Source: Bacteroidales bacterium | GTDB taxonomy: Bacteria > Bacteroidota > Bacteroidia > Bacteroidales > WCHB1-69 | Length of the DNA stretch: 64,000 nt | Assembly (NCBI GenBank): GCA_024686335.1 | Contig: JAILCI010000037.1 | Coordinates: forward strand, 1-64,000 | Direction of reading: 5' to 3' | Program-made: the position numbers and the translations under genes | Shown: positions 8,473 through 15,859 of the stretch, piece after piece | Layout: the number at the start of each line of letters is the position of its first letter | How positions within the stretch are numbered: position 1 is the first letter of the stretch | Notes under the pieces: generated by a model | The model's input: the letters and a program-made list of their open reading frames with translations, nothing else | Database searches by the model: none | What the model was told of the DNA's origin: nothing

Positions 8473-9537
8473 ATGGAAAAACTTGAACATCAAGGAATTG
8501 GTGTCATGTCAGGCACCTCACTCGATGGGTTAGACTTGGCATGGTGTGCGTTCACGGAAAAGGCTGACGGCCAATGGATATATACTATCAAGGATGCCAT
8601 TACCATTCCATATCCTGATGAGTGGCAATGCAGACTTAAAGAGTCCATGAACTTATCTGCATTTGATTATTCTTTACTGAATGTTCAACTTGGAGAATAT
8701 ATTGGCGACTCCATCAACCAGTGGATTCAAGGGCGAGAAAAGCCGCAGTTCATTGCCTCCCACGGGCATACGGTATTTCATCGCCCTGACCTTCATCTTA
8801 CGACGCAGATCGGTTCTGGTGCAGCTATCGCAGCCAAGACTGGAATCACAACAGTCTGTGACTTCCGGACCACAGATGTGGCTTTGGGCGGACAAGGAGC
8901 CCCATTAGTACCCATTGGCGATGAGTTGCTGTTCAGTGACTATGATGCGTGTCTCAATTTAGGAGGTTTTTCCAATATCTCCTTTCGTAAAAACGGCAAA
9001 CGAATCTCGTTCGACGTCTCTCCATGCAATATGACGTTGAACATGTTAGCCATGAGAGAAGGTTTAAAATACGATAAAGATGGTTTACTAGCTAGAAGTG
9101 GGTCAATGATTCCTTCACTGTTAGAAGAACTCAATCAAATAGAATATTACCAATTGGCGGCACCGAAATCACTAGGTAAAGAGTGGTTTGAAGAGCGCTT
9201 CATGCCAATACTGGAAAAGTATACTTCCGATCATAGCAATGCTGACATGTTGCGAACCGTTACGGAACATATTGCGACGATGGTTGCTTTTGCTATTCCA
9301 AAAGATGTTGCCACAGTGCTAACGACTGGTGGTGGCGCACTCAATTGTTTCCTTATTGAACGAATGGAAAAACTCACAAATGCCAATATTTCAGTCCCTG
9401 ACAGTCAAATTGTCAACTACAAAGAGGCTCTCATCTTTGCATTCCTCGGACTTCTAAGATTATCTGACAGAACGAATTGCCTACAAAGTGTGACTGGAGC
9501 CAAACGAGATTGTTGTGGAGGTGCCATTTATCGATAA
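8473..9537 (+). CDS. anmK: Anhydro-N-acetylmuramic acid kinase
   Basis: Phosphorylates and hydrates 1,6-anhydro-MurNAc, released during murein turnover, to MurNAc-6-phosphate. At 354 residues the length is normal for the family. The ATP-binding phosphate motif 'GVMSGTSLDGLDLA' is at about residues 10-23, followed by 'SHGHTVFHRP', 'VCDFRTTDVALGGQGAPL' and 'NLGGFSNISF', which mark the AnmK branch of the sugar kinase/Hsp70/actin fold. It starts 2 bp after the murF stop, so co-transcription is very likely. The only other wall-recycling candidate in the window is the GH3 fusion at 31892. Confidence 0.93.
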   Translation: MEKLEHQGIGVMSGTSLDGLDLAWCAFTEKADGQWIYTIKDAITIPYPDEWQCRLKESMNLSAFDYSLLNVQLGEYIGDSINQWIQGREKPQFIASHGHTVFHRPDLHLTTQIGSGAAIAAKTGITTVCDFRTTDVALGGQGAPLVPIGDELLFSDYDACLNLGGFSNISFRKNGKRISFDVSPCNMTLNMLAMREGLKYDKDGLLARSGSMIPSLLEELNQIEYYQLAAPKSLGKEWFEERFMPILEKYTSDHSNADMLRTVTEHIATMVAFAIPKDVATVLTTGGGALNCFLIERMEKLTNANISVPDSQIVNYKEALIFAFLGLLRLSDRTNCLQSVTGAKRDCCGGAIYR

Positions 9538-9577
9538 AAAAAATTCAAACAACCTTTTTTTTTACAGAATAAAATAT

Positions 9578-9585
9578 TATTTTTG
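9578..9585 (+). promoter_or_regulatory. Bacteroidota -7 element before the TonB gene
   Basis: TATTTTTG followed by CG is a full match to TAnnTTTG. It lies 46 bp before the start codon at 9632 and separates the TonB gene from the murF-anmK unit. Confidence 0.65.
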
Positions 9586-9631
9586 CGCAGTCGTTATTAG
9601 AATAAGTATAACCTAAAAAAATACATCTGCT

Positions 9632-10321
9632 ATGATAGCAAAGAAAACAGACAAAGGAAACCTAGAGAATAAGAGAACTCTCTTTCTTCTCGTTGGTTTG
9701 GTAGCTGTGTTATGTCTGGTATATGCCGGCTTTGAATTATTTGCGAGCGAGACCAAAGCTCCCGGTTTCGTTCCGCCAGAGGATGACTTCGTGGAAGTAG
9801 CTGACGAAGACGTTATCGCTACGGACCAGACCCCTCCCCCTCCAGCCCCCACTCAGGCTCAGCAGACTGAGGTCATCATCAACCTGGTAGATAATGCTGC
9901 TGAAGTTGAGATGAACTTCGACTTTAATTCTGAATTTGACGAGAATGAGGTTGTCGAGGATCTTCCTGACATGGATGTTACTGAAGTGGAAATTGAAGAA
10001 GAGGAAGAAGCTCCTGTTTACGTTGCTGCCGAGCAACCTGAATTTCCCGGTGGTATGCAAGAGTTGAACCAATTCTTGAAGAACGAAATCCAATATCCGC
10101 AGATTGCCCGTGACAATAACATCCAGGGTATCGTGCTTGTGGAGTTCGTCGTCGAGAAAGATGGCCGCGTTAGTAATGCTAAAGTCGTCAACTCCCTTTT
10201 CCCGGACTGCGACAAAGAGGCCGTTCGTGGTATCATGGCTATGCCGAAATGGAAACCTGCTAAGAACAATGGACGTCCGGTTCGTTGCTACTTCAAGGTT
10301 CCTGTACGTTTCTCCATGTAA
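9632..10321 (+). CDS. TonB-family energy transducer
   Basis: A 229-residue inner-membrane protein that transmits proton-motive force to outer-membrane TonB-dependent receptors. It has a single N-terminal transmembrane helix (about 14-36, 'LFLLVGLVAVLCLVYAGFEL'), a periplasmic linker rich in Pro and acidic residues (about 45-135), and a C-terminal TonB domain (about 140-229). The last has the typical 'YPQIARDNNIQGIVLVEF' and 'MPKWKPAKNNGRPV' pattern. No ExbB/ExbD genes are adjacent. A SusC-like receptor gene lies about 50 kb away in this window, but pairing cannot be shown. Monocistronic: own promoter upstream and a strong terminator downstream. Confidence 0.92.
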   Translation: MIAKKTDKGNLENKRTLFLLVGLVAVLCLVYAGFELFASETKAPGFVPPEDDFVEVADEDVIATDQTPPPPAPTQAQQTEVIINLVDNAAEVEMNFDFNSEFDENEVVEDLPDMDVTEVEIEEEEEAPVYVAAEQPEFPGGMQELNQFLKNEIQYPQIARDNNIQGIVLVEFVVEKDGRVSNAKVVNSLFPDCDKEAVRGIMAMPKWKPAKNNGRPVRCYFKVPVRFSM

Positions 10322-10344
10322 TTATTGGGAAACAGCAATGACAC

Positions 10345-10379
10345 AAAAAAAGGATGGCTTTTCAGTCATCCTTTTTTTT
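10345..10379. terminator. Bidirectional intrinsic terminator
   Basis: A stem pairs AAAAAAAGGATG (10345-10356) with CATCCTTTTTTT (10367-10378) around a short loop. It ends in T-runs on both strands. It can stop the plus-strand TonB transcript and the minus-strand ispD operon, whose last stop codon overlaps its right edge. Confidence 0.9.
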
Positions 10380-10908
10380 ACCATTTATCTTTCATGAAAT
10401 CCCTGACTTTTTTAAGAAACTTGGCTCTAGAAGGATAACCAGTATCAGAAACTTCCTTTAGCATAGCACGCCAAAAGGAAGGCGGATATTGAGCTAATTG
10501 CCTCCAAGCGGTAGCACCTTCTTCAGACTCTTTAGCATACTCCATATCACTTTCAAACAGATAAGCCTCCATTTCAAAAGGATTGATCATATAAGCAATC
10601 TTACTTCCATAACGAAGCGGACGACTTTTAAGATGATACCATATATAAAAGACATAGTACAAAATCCAAGAGTTGTGAACCGATGCAGCCTGCAGAAGAT
10701 GTATCCACTCATGATGGCACAACACTCTAAACGACTCACTTTCTTGCTCCTTAACCCAATCCTTATAGAATTCTTTACGAATCAAGATGTGTCCAAAAAA
10801 GGTAATGGCCGAATATCCTTTCGGGGGAAGCCATCGACTTGGACGCACCTGCATGGATTTATATGTCTTAGGTCGGCGGCACATAATCAGAAAGTTCGAT
10901 AACGACAA
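10378..10908 (-). CDS. Conserved hypothetical protein with HExxH motif
   Basis: A 176-residue protein of unknown function. It contains 'HHEWIHLLQA', giving an HExxH zinc-peptidase-like motif at residues 66-70. A downstream 'NPFEMEAYLFESD' (around 117-130) could supply an acidic third ligand, as in gluzincins. There is no signal peptide. The hydrophobic stretch 'SWILYYVFYIWYHL' (about 79-92) could be an amphipathic or single membrane helix. The start is uncertain: the first ATG overlaps the upstream phosphopantetheinyl transferase gene by 22 bp, whereas Met9 (10884) would avoid overlap. It is third in an ispD-PPTase operon. Peptidase activity is only inferred from the motif. Confidence 0.7.
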   Translation of the reverse strand: MSLSNFLIMCRRPKTYKSMQVRPSRWLPPKGYSAITFFGHILIRKEFYKDWVKEQESESFRVLCHHEWIHLLQAASVHNSWILYYVFYIWYHLKSRPLRYGSKIAYMINPFEMEAYLFESDMEYAKESEEGATAWRQLAQYPPSFWRAMLKEVSDTGYPSRAKFLKKVRDFMKDKW

Positions 10909-11447
10909 ACAGTGATGAAGAGATCATCCATAGAGATTGTTTCAAATACAGCCTCATCTTGCTGCAAGACATTGCGCATGTCGGCACGGATTCCCAAACC
11001 TTTCAATTTCAGATAGGATTCTTTCATTGTCCAAAGACGGATAAATTCAGACTCTGAGGTACCAGATAAGATGAGAGACATCTCCTCTTCGTTCATAGTA
11101 TGGCGCGCCAAACTTTCGCGAAATGGCCGGATCTTTTCCACATCAACGCCCACGGGAACGGAGTCCAACACGCAGACGGCAGCGGTTTTACAATGACTGA
11201 GATTGAAATGAATTTCAGGATGATCAATTAAGAAGGGTTTTTCTGTATCCTCATAACCAAAGATCGGAGGCTCGTCAATACCATACTCCTCATGTAGTGC
11301 CTTTTTAAGAAGCAGATAGGCAGCCACGTTCTCTCTACGTCCTTGTTCATGGGTAATCCTGAGCACTTGTTCGCGACGCTGATCAGACAGCAAATCCATG
11401 GAGGACTGCAAGTCTATCTTATCCAAATCCCTATCAATATACAGCAT
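10887..11447 (-). CDS. 4'-phosphopantetheinyl transferase superfamily protein
   Basis: Transfers the phosphopantetheine arm from CoA to a Ser of carrier proteins. At 186 residues it is nearer the Sfp/AcpT type than the short AcpS type. The two signature blocks are visible: 'VGVDVEKIRPF' with the Mg-binding Asp and Glu (about 88-98), and 'WTMKESYLKLKGLG' with the catalytic Glu-Lys pair (about 139-152). 'HFNLSHCKTAA' precedes them as in the family. It sits 6 bp after ispD and before the HExxH protein. No polyketide or peptide synthetase is nearby, so it may serve fatty-acid ACP or an off-window pathway. Confidence 0.9.
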   Translation of the reverse strand: MLYIDRDLDKIDLQSSMDLLSDQRREQVLRITHEQGRRENVAAYLLLKKALHEEYGIDEPPIFGYEDTEKPFLIDHPEIHFNLSHCKTAAVCVLDSVPVGVDVEKIRPFRESLARHTMNEEEMSLILSGTSESEFIRLWTMKESYLKLKGLGIRADMRNVLQQDEAVFETISMDDLFITVCRYRTF

Positions 11448-11453
11448 AATCTA

Positions 11454-12176
11454 TTATTTATCTATATATTGATTCATTCTATCCAAATCCGATGGATATG
11501 TGACCTTAAAATTGTCTACGTCTCCGGAAACTATGAAGATAGGAATCTCAGGCATAAAACGAAGAACGATACCACAATCGTCCGTAGCATGAAGAGGACC
11601 GGATTCAAGAGCTCTTCTATAGGCCTCTGAAATGACAGAATAACTAAAAGCCTGAGGAGTTTGACTGGCCATCAACGCGTTACGGTCAGGCACATTCTGG
11701 ATATAGCTTTTAGACGCATCCGTTTGGAGAATAGTATCGGTAACGGGGATAGCGACATCGACAGCCTCGTGATCTTGAAGTGCTGCAACTACATCGGAAA
11801 TAATGCGGGCTGAGACAAATGGACGAGCAGCATCATGAAAGATCATGTTGCAAGAGGGTTTGTCGGTGTAGGACCTGATAGCAGAGAGTGTGGACTCATA
11901 ACGTTCAGCACCGCCTTGGAGGATTCTTTTCACCTTCTGCCAATGATTGACACGAACCATTTCTTCAACCTTATCCATGTAATCGGGATGTACCACAACG
12001 GCTATCTCGTCGATTCTGGGATGCAATTCAAAGGCATCCACGGAGTACTCCAGAACGGTCTTTGCGCGCAATGGCATAAACTGTTTTGGCTCTGGGGAAC
12101 CAAAACGGCGTCCCGAGCCTCCAGCCAAGATGACAGCCACTTGCATTATCTGCTCATTACCTGTGTTTTCCTGCAT
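11454..12176 (-). CDS. ispD: 2-C-methyl-D-erythritol 4-phosphate cytidylyltransferase (IspD family)
   Basis: A 240-residue cytidylyltransferase of the IspD/TarI family; IspD makes CDP-methylerythritol in the MEP isoprenoid route. Motifs: the nucleotide-binding 'AVILAGGSGRRFG' with 'PKQFMPL' at the N-terminus, 'FHDAARPFV', 'ASQTPQAF' and a 'KVTYPSDLDRMN' tail. 'HDAARP' favours IspD over the ribitol-5-phosphate enzyme TarI, but the two are close and a polysaccharide role cannot be excluded. dxs, the first MEP gene, is in the window (45865), which agrees with IspD. It heads an operon with the phosphopantetheinyl transferase and the HExxH protein. Confidence 0.82.
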   Translation of the reverse strand: MQENTGNEQIMQVAVILAGGSGRRFGSPEPKQFMPLRAKTVLEYSVDAFELHPRIDEIAVVVHPDYMDKVEEMVRVNHWQKVKRILQGGAERYESTLSAIRSYTDKPSCNMIFHDAARPFVSARIISDVVAALQDHEAVDVAIPVTDTILQTDASKSYIQNVPDRNALMASQTPQAFSYSVISEAYRRALESGPLHATDDCGIVLRFMPEIPIFIVSGDVDNFKVTYPSDLDRMNQYIDK

Positions 12177-12204
12177 TGTTGAAAATCATTTTTCAATGAA
12201 GATG

Positions 12205-12212
12205 CAAAATTA
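12205..12212 (-). promoter_or_regulatory. Bacteroidota -7 element before ispD
   Basis: The minus strand reads TAATTTTG followed by C, matching TAnnTTTG. It lies 28 bp before the ispD start at 12176. Confidence 0.6.
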
Positions 12213-12294
12213 CAATAAATTGTTGATTTGGCATATCTATAAATCTTTTTTAAGAAGTACTATTTGGCAAACTTTTGATATCGGAATAAATGTG

Positions 12295-12302
12295 TATTTT
12301 TG
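12295..12302 (+). promoter_or_regulatory. Bacteroidota -7 element before smpB
   Basis: TATTTTTG followed by C is a full -7 match. A TTTG at 12274-12277 sits close to the expected -33 position. Only 17 bp separate it from the smpB ATG at 12320, which supports that start over the upstream in-frame ATG at 12290. Confidence 0.7.
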
Positions 12303-12319
12303 CACGCATTATTCACGGT

Positions 12320-12781
12320 ATGGGAAAGAATACGACAAATACAGAGATTGCCATAAAGAACAGGAAGGCTGAATACCAGTACTTTCTGACCACCTCATTT
12401 ACGGCGGGCATCGTGCTGACGGGAACGGAGATCAAGTCCATCCGTGCCGGGCGTGCCAACATTACTGATGCATACTGTTCCTTCATCAACAACGAGTTGT
12501 GGGTACACAACATGCACATCAGCGAATACTCGCACGGTAGCTACAACAACCATCAACCAAAGCGCGACCGCAAGTTGTTATTGAACAGAAAAGAGTTGCG
12601 CAAGATGATGACCAAGTTGAATGAGAGGGGCTTTACCATTATCCCTACCCTATTGTGGATCAATGAAAAAGGGTATGCCAAGTTGGACATTTCCTTAGCC
12701 AGAGGTAAGAAACTGTACGACAAGCGTGAGAGCATCAAAGAGAAGGATGAACGTCGTCGCAAACAGCAAGAAGATGAGTGA
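12320..12781 (+). CDS. smpB: SsrA-binding protein SmpB
   Basis: Binds tmRNA and brings it to stalled ribosomes for trans-translation. From the ATG at 12320 it is 153 residues. The longer frame from 12290 would begin upstream of the likely transcription start and adds no family sequence. SmpB hallmarks are present: 'IKNRKAEYQYFL', 'AGIVLTGTEIKSIRAGRANI', 'WVHNMHISEYSHG' and the basic tail 'KKLYDKRESIKEKDERRRK', which is the part that reaches into the decoding centre. The tmRNA gene is not in the window as far as I can see. It overlaps the MerR-type regulator by 8 bp, so the two are co-translated. Confidence 0.95.
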   Translation: MGKNTTNTEIAIKNRKAEYQYFLTTSFTAGIVLTGTEIKSIRAGRANITDAYCSFINNELWVHNMHISEYSHGSYNNHQPKRDRKLLLNRKELRKMMTKLNERGFTIIPTLLWINEKGYAKLDISLARGKKLYDKRESIKEKDERRRKQQEDE

Positions 12782-13157
12782 TATTAATGAAGAGTTAGAC
12801 CAGCAGATTCCACTTCCGGAGTCATTCAATGACGAAGATCGGTTGTACTACAGCATTGGAGAGACAGCCGAGATTTTCCATGTGCCTGTGTCTACCATTC
12901 GTTTCTGGTCCAATGAGTTCAGCAATATTTTAAAGCCCCGCACAAACAAAAAGGGAAATCGTTATTTTTCGAAAAATGACATATCCATTTTACGCACCAT
13001 CTACTATCTCACAAGGGTAAAGGGACTTTCTATTCAAAAGGCAAAAGAGGCCATGAAGCACGACCTCATCCATGAAGCAGACAATGCTACCATTGTGGCT
13101 TCGCTTTTAGAGATTAAGGATGTGTTGCTTCGATTCTTGAAGATTTTAGAGGATTAG
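12774..13157 (+). CDS. MerR-family transcriptional regulator
   Basis: A 127-residue DNA-binding protein. A MerR-type winged helix-turn-helix spans about residues 24-95: 'LYYSIGETAEIFHVPVSTIR' gives the helix-turn-helix, and 'FWSNEFSNILKPRTNKKGNR' then 'YFSKNDISILRTIYYL' gives the wing and second helix pair. A short C-terminal helix follows where effector-binding MerR proteins have a sensor domain, so no ligand can be guessed. I chose the ATG at 12774 because it starts just before the conserved region and overlaps the end of smpB in the usual coupled way. Homologues next to smpB or other core genes are common in Bacteroidota. Confidence 0.88.
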   Translation: MSDINEELDQQIPLPESFNDEDRLYYSIGETAEIFHVPVSTIRFWSNEFSNILKPRTNKKGNRYFSKNDISILRTIYYLTRVKGLSIQKAKEAMKHDLIHEADNATIVASLLEIKDVLLRFLKILED

Positions 13158-13220
13158 TTGCGGAAAAGGGCAGAAACTTTTCTAAGATGATTAGCCAAGG
13201 TTGAGTTTATTGTGTCTCAT

Positions 13221-13244
13221 GGCCGATGTACACATCGGCCCTAC
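13221..13244 (-). repeat. Solitary REP-like GTAG hairpin
   Basis: 13221-13240 is an almost perfect palindrome: GGCCGATGT and ACATCGGCC form a 9-bp stem around 2 bases. On the minus strand the hairpin is directly preceded by GTAG (13244-13241). The form 'GTAG + hairpin' is the signature of REP sequences handled by REP-associated tyrosine transposases. The stem differs from that of the repeats near 44-45 kb. It lies in the gap between two convergent genes, a typical REP position. It has no U-tract, so it is not an ordinary terminator. Confidence 0.6.
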
Positions 13245-13266
13245 CTAGGTTTTGGACAAGTAAGTA

Positions 13267-13842
13267 TTACCTATTGTTCAGAAATTCCACAAGTTTGCGC
13301 ATTGCGCGACCGCGATGGCTAATGGAATTTTTCAGTGAAGCGTCCATCTCTGCGAAGGACTGGTCATAGCCATCGGGCAGGAAGATGGGGTCATAGCCAA
13401 ATCCAGCTGTACCGCGCGGTTCGGTGAGCATTTGGCCATCGACACGACCTTCGAAATAGTACTCCCTACCATCTAAAATCAGCGTGACAACGGTTTTAAA
13501 GCAAGCCTTTCTATTTGTGAGGCCCTGCATCTCACGGAGGACTTTTTGAACATTGTCATTATATGAGCATCCCTCGCCAGCGTAGCGGGCGGAATAGACA
13601 CCAGGACGACCACCGAGGGCTTCTATCTCCAAGCCAGTATCATCAGCAAAGCAGTTTGTATGATAATGCTGGAAGACATACTGGGCCTTCTGTATGGCGT
13701 TGCCCATCAGTGTATCGGCAGTTTCAGGGATTTCGGTAAGGCAACCAATATCGGGAAGTGCGAGCAGTTCCCATTGGGAGCCGAGGATTGCTGCGGCTTC
13801 CTCTTTCTTATGTTGATTATGAGTAGCGAAAACGATTTTCAT
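13267..13842 (-). CDS. rdgB: XTP/dITP diphosphatase (RdgB/HAM1 family)
   Basis: Hydrolyses non-canonical purine nucleoside triphosphates (dITP, XTP) to monophosphates, keeping them out of DNA and RNA. Starting at the ATG at 13842 it is 191 residues and opens with the family signature 'MKIVFATHNQHKKEEAAAIL'. An ATG four codons earlier is less likely. Further motifs are 'CFADDTGLEIEALGGRPGVYSARYA' (Mg-binding acids) read as two halves, 'FGYDPIFLPDGYDQSFAEM' and 'ISHRGRAMRKL' at the C-terminus, all typical. It lies downstream of rpmF but a terminator separates them. Confidence 0.94.
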   Translation of the reverse strand: MKIVFATHNQHKKEEAAAILGSQWELLALPDIGCLTEIPETADTLMGNAIQKAQYVFQHYHTNCFADDTGLEIEALGGRPGVYSARYAGEGCSYNDNVQKVLREMQGLTNRKACFKTVVTLILDGREYYFEGRVDGQMLTEPRGTAGFGYDPIFLPDGYDQSFAEMDASLKNSISHRGRAMRKLVEFLNNR

Positions 13843-13848
13843 ATCCTT

Positions 13849-13884
13849 AAACACAAAAAGATGACATACGTGAATATGTCATCT
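13849..13884 (-). terminator. Intrinsic terminator after rpmF
   Basis: A perfect 10-bp stem (13859-13868 with 13875-13884) has a 6-base loop. On the minus strand it is followed by TTTTTGTGTTT. It lies 32 bp beyond the rpmF stop and just before the rdgB start, so rdgB is probably expressed by read-through or a weak promoter. Confidence 0.8.
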
Positions 13885-13915
13885 ATCTTTCTAAACCATC
13901 TGAAATGATTAGATG

Positions 13916-14104
13916 TTACTCAGTAGCGCCGCTGATTTCGACAGCTTGTTTGCCTCTATAGTAACCGCATTCCGGGCATACACGATGGGTTAAGATCGGT
14001 GCGCCGCAATGGCTGCAGGTGGTCAATTGAGGAGCAGTGATAAAATCATGAGCTCTTCTCTTATCTCTTCTCATTGCTGAGTGTCTTCTTTTTGGATTAG
14101 GCAT
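13916..14104 (-). CDS. rpmF: 50S ribosomal protein L32
   Basis: A 62-residue ribosomal protein. The start 'MPNPKRRHSAMRRDKRRAHD' is the canonical L32 N-terminus. Two Cys pairs (CSHCG and CPECGYYRG) form the zinc-ribbon, so this is the zinc-binding form rather than a Cys-less zinc-independent paralogue. It follows the DUF177/YceD gene by 21 bp, the near-universal bacterial pairing, and is co-transcribed with it. Confidence 0.96.
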   Translation of the reverse strand: MPNPKRRHSAMRRDKRRAHDFITAPQLTTCSHCGAPILTHRVCPECGYYRGKQAVEISGATE

Positions 14105-14125
14105 AATTATTAATTTTTATAGTTT

Positions 14126-14683
14126 TTAATCTTCTAAATTCAAGTTTTTCAATGCGTCCCAGCGCGGGTCGGTTTCCTTTTCATCCTTTGGGGCATTCAT
14201 TTTATTAAGAATGTCCATTACGGCCGGATCACATGTAGGGTTACCGTTTGCGTCATCCTCATGAACCACTCTATGAGGTAAGGCTAACATGATGGACTCA
14301 TATACATAGTGGAAAATGTCCAGTTCATAGATATTTTCATCCATCACCCAAATGTCGTCATCGTCATCATTCTCACCCTCCTCGACAATTGGGACCAGTT
14401 TAACCAGCAGACGGGTATCGAAGTTCAAAGGGACATTGACAGGGAGCAGACAACGGTCGCAAGTCATAGAGATTTCACCTTCATAATGGAATGATAGAGA
14501 GATTAATTTCTCGTTTCTGACCATCTCAATCCGCAAATTCAACAGCCCATCAAGTACCTCTTCAATCTCGGCCAACTCAAAGAACTCTTTATTGCAACTT
14601 ACTGAAAAGCAATAACTTCCATCCTCCACACCAGCCACACGGAGCTTAAAATCTTCTCGTAACTGCTTTTCATTCATTGCCAT
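14126..14683 (-). CDS. DUF177 (YceD) family protein
   Basis: A 185-residue cytosolic protein of the DUF177/YceD family, which accompanies rpmF in most bacteria and has been linked to 23S rRNA accumulation in plants and E. coli. The conserved 'MTCDRCLLPVNVPLNF' block with its CxxC is at about residues 74-89. An acidic stretch (EEGENDDDDDIWVMDENIYELD) follows, in two parts, leading to the expected helix 'YVYESIMLALPHRVVH'. The C-terminus 'DPRWDALKNL' is also typical. An alternative start at Met3 changes little. First gene of the DUF177-rpmF unit. Confidence 0.9.
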   Translation of the reverse strand: MAMNEKQLREDFKLRVAGVEDGSYCFSVSCNKEFFELAEIEEVLDGLLNLRIEMVRNEKLISLSFHYEGEISMTCDRCLLPVNVPLNFDTRLLVKLVPIVEEGENDDDDDIWVMDENIYELDIFHYVYESIMLALPHRVVHEDDANGNPTCDPAVMDILNKMNAPKDEKETDPRWDALKNLNLED

Positions 14684-14696
14684 AAATTTTGGGGTG

Positions 14697-14704
14697 CAAA
14701 TATA
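14697..14704 (-). promoter_or_regulatory. Bacteroidota -7 element before DUF177-rpmF
   Basis: The minus strand reads TATATTTG followed by C. It ends only 13 bp before the start codon at 14683, so the leader must be very short. Confidence 0.65.
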
Positions 14705-14810
14705 CGTTTTTTTCTATTAGATAATACACTTTGAAAAATATTATTTCCAACAGCAGAAATGTTGATTGGTAGGGATAAAAAAATAATGCTGAATAAAAGG
14801 TACAATTTTG

Positions 14811-14818
14811 TATTTTTG
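14811..14818 (+). promoter_or_regulatory. Bacteroidota -7 element before the first GtrA gene
   Basis: TATTTTTG followed by CC is a full match. Only 8 bp separate it from the ATG at 14827, so the transcript is close to leaderless. Confidence 0.65.
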
Positions 14819-14826
14819 CCGTTTTT

Positions 14827-15336
14827 ATGGAATCGACAAACTTTAAAGCATTCATCAAGAGGGCAATGGAACCACAGTTTACCCGTTTCCTATTCACTGC
14901 AGCGTTAAACACAGTGGTGGGTTGGTGTATTTTTGCCACATTGAGATATCTATTCGGTTTGATTCCAGGCATTGATGCACTGTTCTGGGCAAATTTCTTT
15001 GGGACCATCATCAGTGTCCTTTTCAATTTCAAGACTTATGGTGCGATAGTATTCCGAAATAAAGATTTCAAACTTATCTTCAAGTTTGTGCTGGTTTATT
15101 CCGTTACATTTTTCTGCAACTATTTCTTGATAAGAATTTTCAAAGATCGCTGGGATATCAATAACTATATAGCGGCTGCTATCGTTGCTGTTCCAATCGG
15201 CTTTTTGAACTATTTCCTCAACAAGTTTTTCACTTACGTAAAAGAGCAGAAGTTATGGCATTATCTATTTTTGGCCGCCATACTTATTATAGAGGTCATT
15301 TTATTTATTGTCCTGAAATCTGTTGAGGGTTGTTAG
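14827..15336 (+). CDS. GtrA-family membrane protein
   Basis: A 169-residue protein with four predicted transmembrane helices (about 20-40, 50-70, 84-104 and 115-133) plus a hydrophobic C-terminus. GtrA proteins are thought to flip undecaprenyl-phosphate-linked sugar across the inner membrane. The family pattern 'FTRFLFTAALNTVVGWCIF' and 'FFGTIISVLFNFKTYGAIVF' is clear. This copy stands alone on the plus strand and ends 1 bp from the convergent rimM gene. A second GtrA gene (21352) sits in a glycosyltransferase operon 6 kb away. What this one serves cannot be told from context. Confidence 0.88.
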   Translation: MESTNFKAFIKRAMEPQFTRFLFTAALNTVVGWCIFATLRYLFGLIPGIDALFWANFFGTIISVLFNFKTYGAIVFRNKDFKLIFKFVLVYSVTFFCNYFLIRIFKDRWDINNYIAAAIVAVPIGFLNYFLNKFFTYVKEQKLWHYLFLAAILIIEVILFIVLKSVEGC

Positions 15337-15337
15337 T

Positions 15338-15859
15338 CTAGTCAAGATAGACATCAATGAGACCTTCGGGAGTCTCGATATGCAATTCTTTATTATCTCT
15401 ATCCACTTTTGTCACGAACTGTTGCGAGGCTGGAATCAAGATTTCCTGACCATCGTGGTCGATCTGCATAATCGGATTGTTAGTCAGTTCCATAAAGCCG
15501 GTGCAGGTGCCGATGAGGCCTTTTTCTTTATCGAAGACTTTAAAACCTATCACCTCATGGAAATAGAAACGGTTTCCGTCGAGGGGCGGGAGTTCGCTCA
15601 ACGGGAGGTATAGGTCTACCTGGACAAACTCCTTTGCTTCATCTGGGGTGATGTCCTGGAAAAAGATCACGACCTGGTTACGGCCATGTTCTTGGATTTT
15701 TTCAATTTGGTAAGGGATCAATTCTCCGTCGAGGTCTAGGAATACGGCGGGGAGGTCGAGATAGCGACTTGGGTTGTCGGTATCAAAAAAGGCACACAGA
15801 CCTCCCTTTAAACCGAAGGGTTTGGTCAGTGTGCCTAGATAGAAGTAATCGTTGTACAT
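15338..15859 (-). CDS. rimM: Ribosome maturation factor RimM
   Basis: Assists 30S subunit assembly around S19 and the 16S rRNA head. At 173 residues it has the normal length. The N-terminal RimM domain opens with 'YLGTLTKPFGLKGGLCAFF' (compare the family's G-x-hGl-KGEv pattern). The C-terminal PRC-barrel contains 'FHEVIGFKVFD' and 'NNPIMQIDHDGQEILIPA'. It is coupled to rpsP: the rpsP stop and the rimM start share one base. The pair rpsP-rimM is conserved across bacteria. In many genomes trmD follows, but here the neighbour is a convergent GtrA gene. Confidence 0.94.
   Translation of the reverse strand: MYNDYFYLGTLTKPFGLKGGLCAFFDTDNPSRYLDLPAVFLDLDGELIPYQIEKIQEHGRNQVVIFFQDITPDEAKEFVQVDLYLPLSELPPLDGNRFYFHEVIGFKVFDKEKGLIGTCTGFMELTNNPIMQIDHDGQEILIPASQQFVTKVDRDNKELHIETPEGLIDVYLD

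Noticed and set aside
9538..9577. A-run/T-run after anmK as a terminator
   Set aside because: The only pairing is A with T, with no G+C stem, so a stable terminator is not supported.
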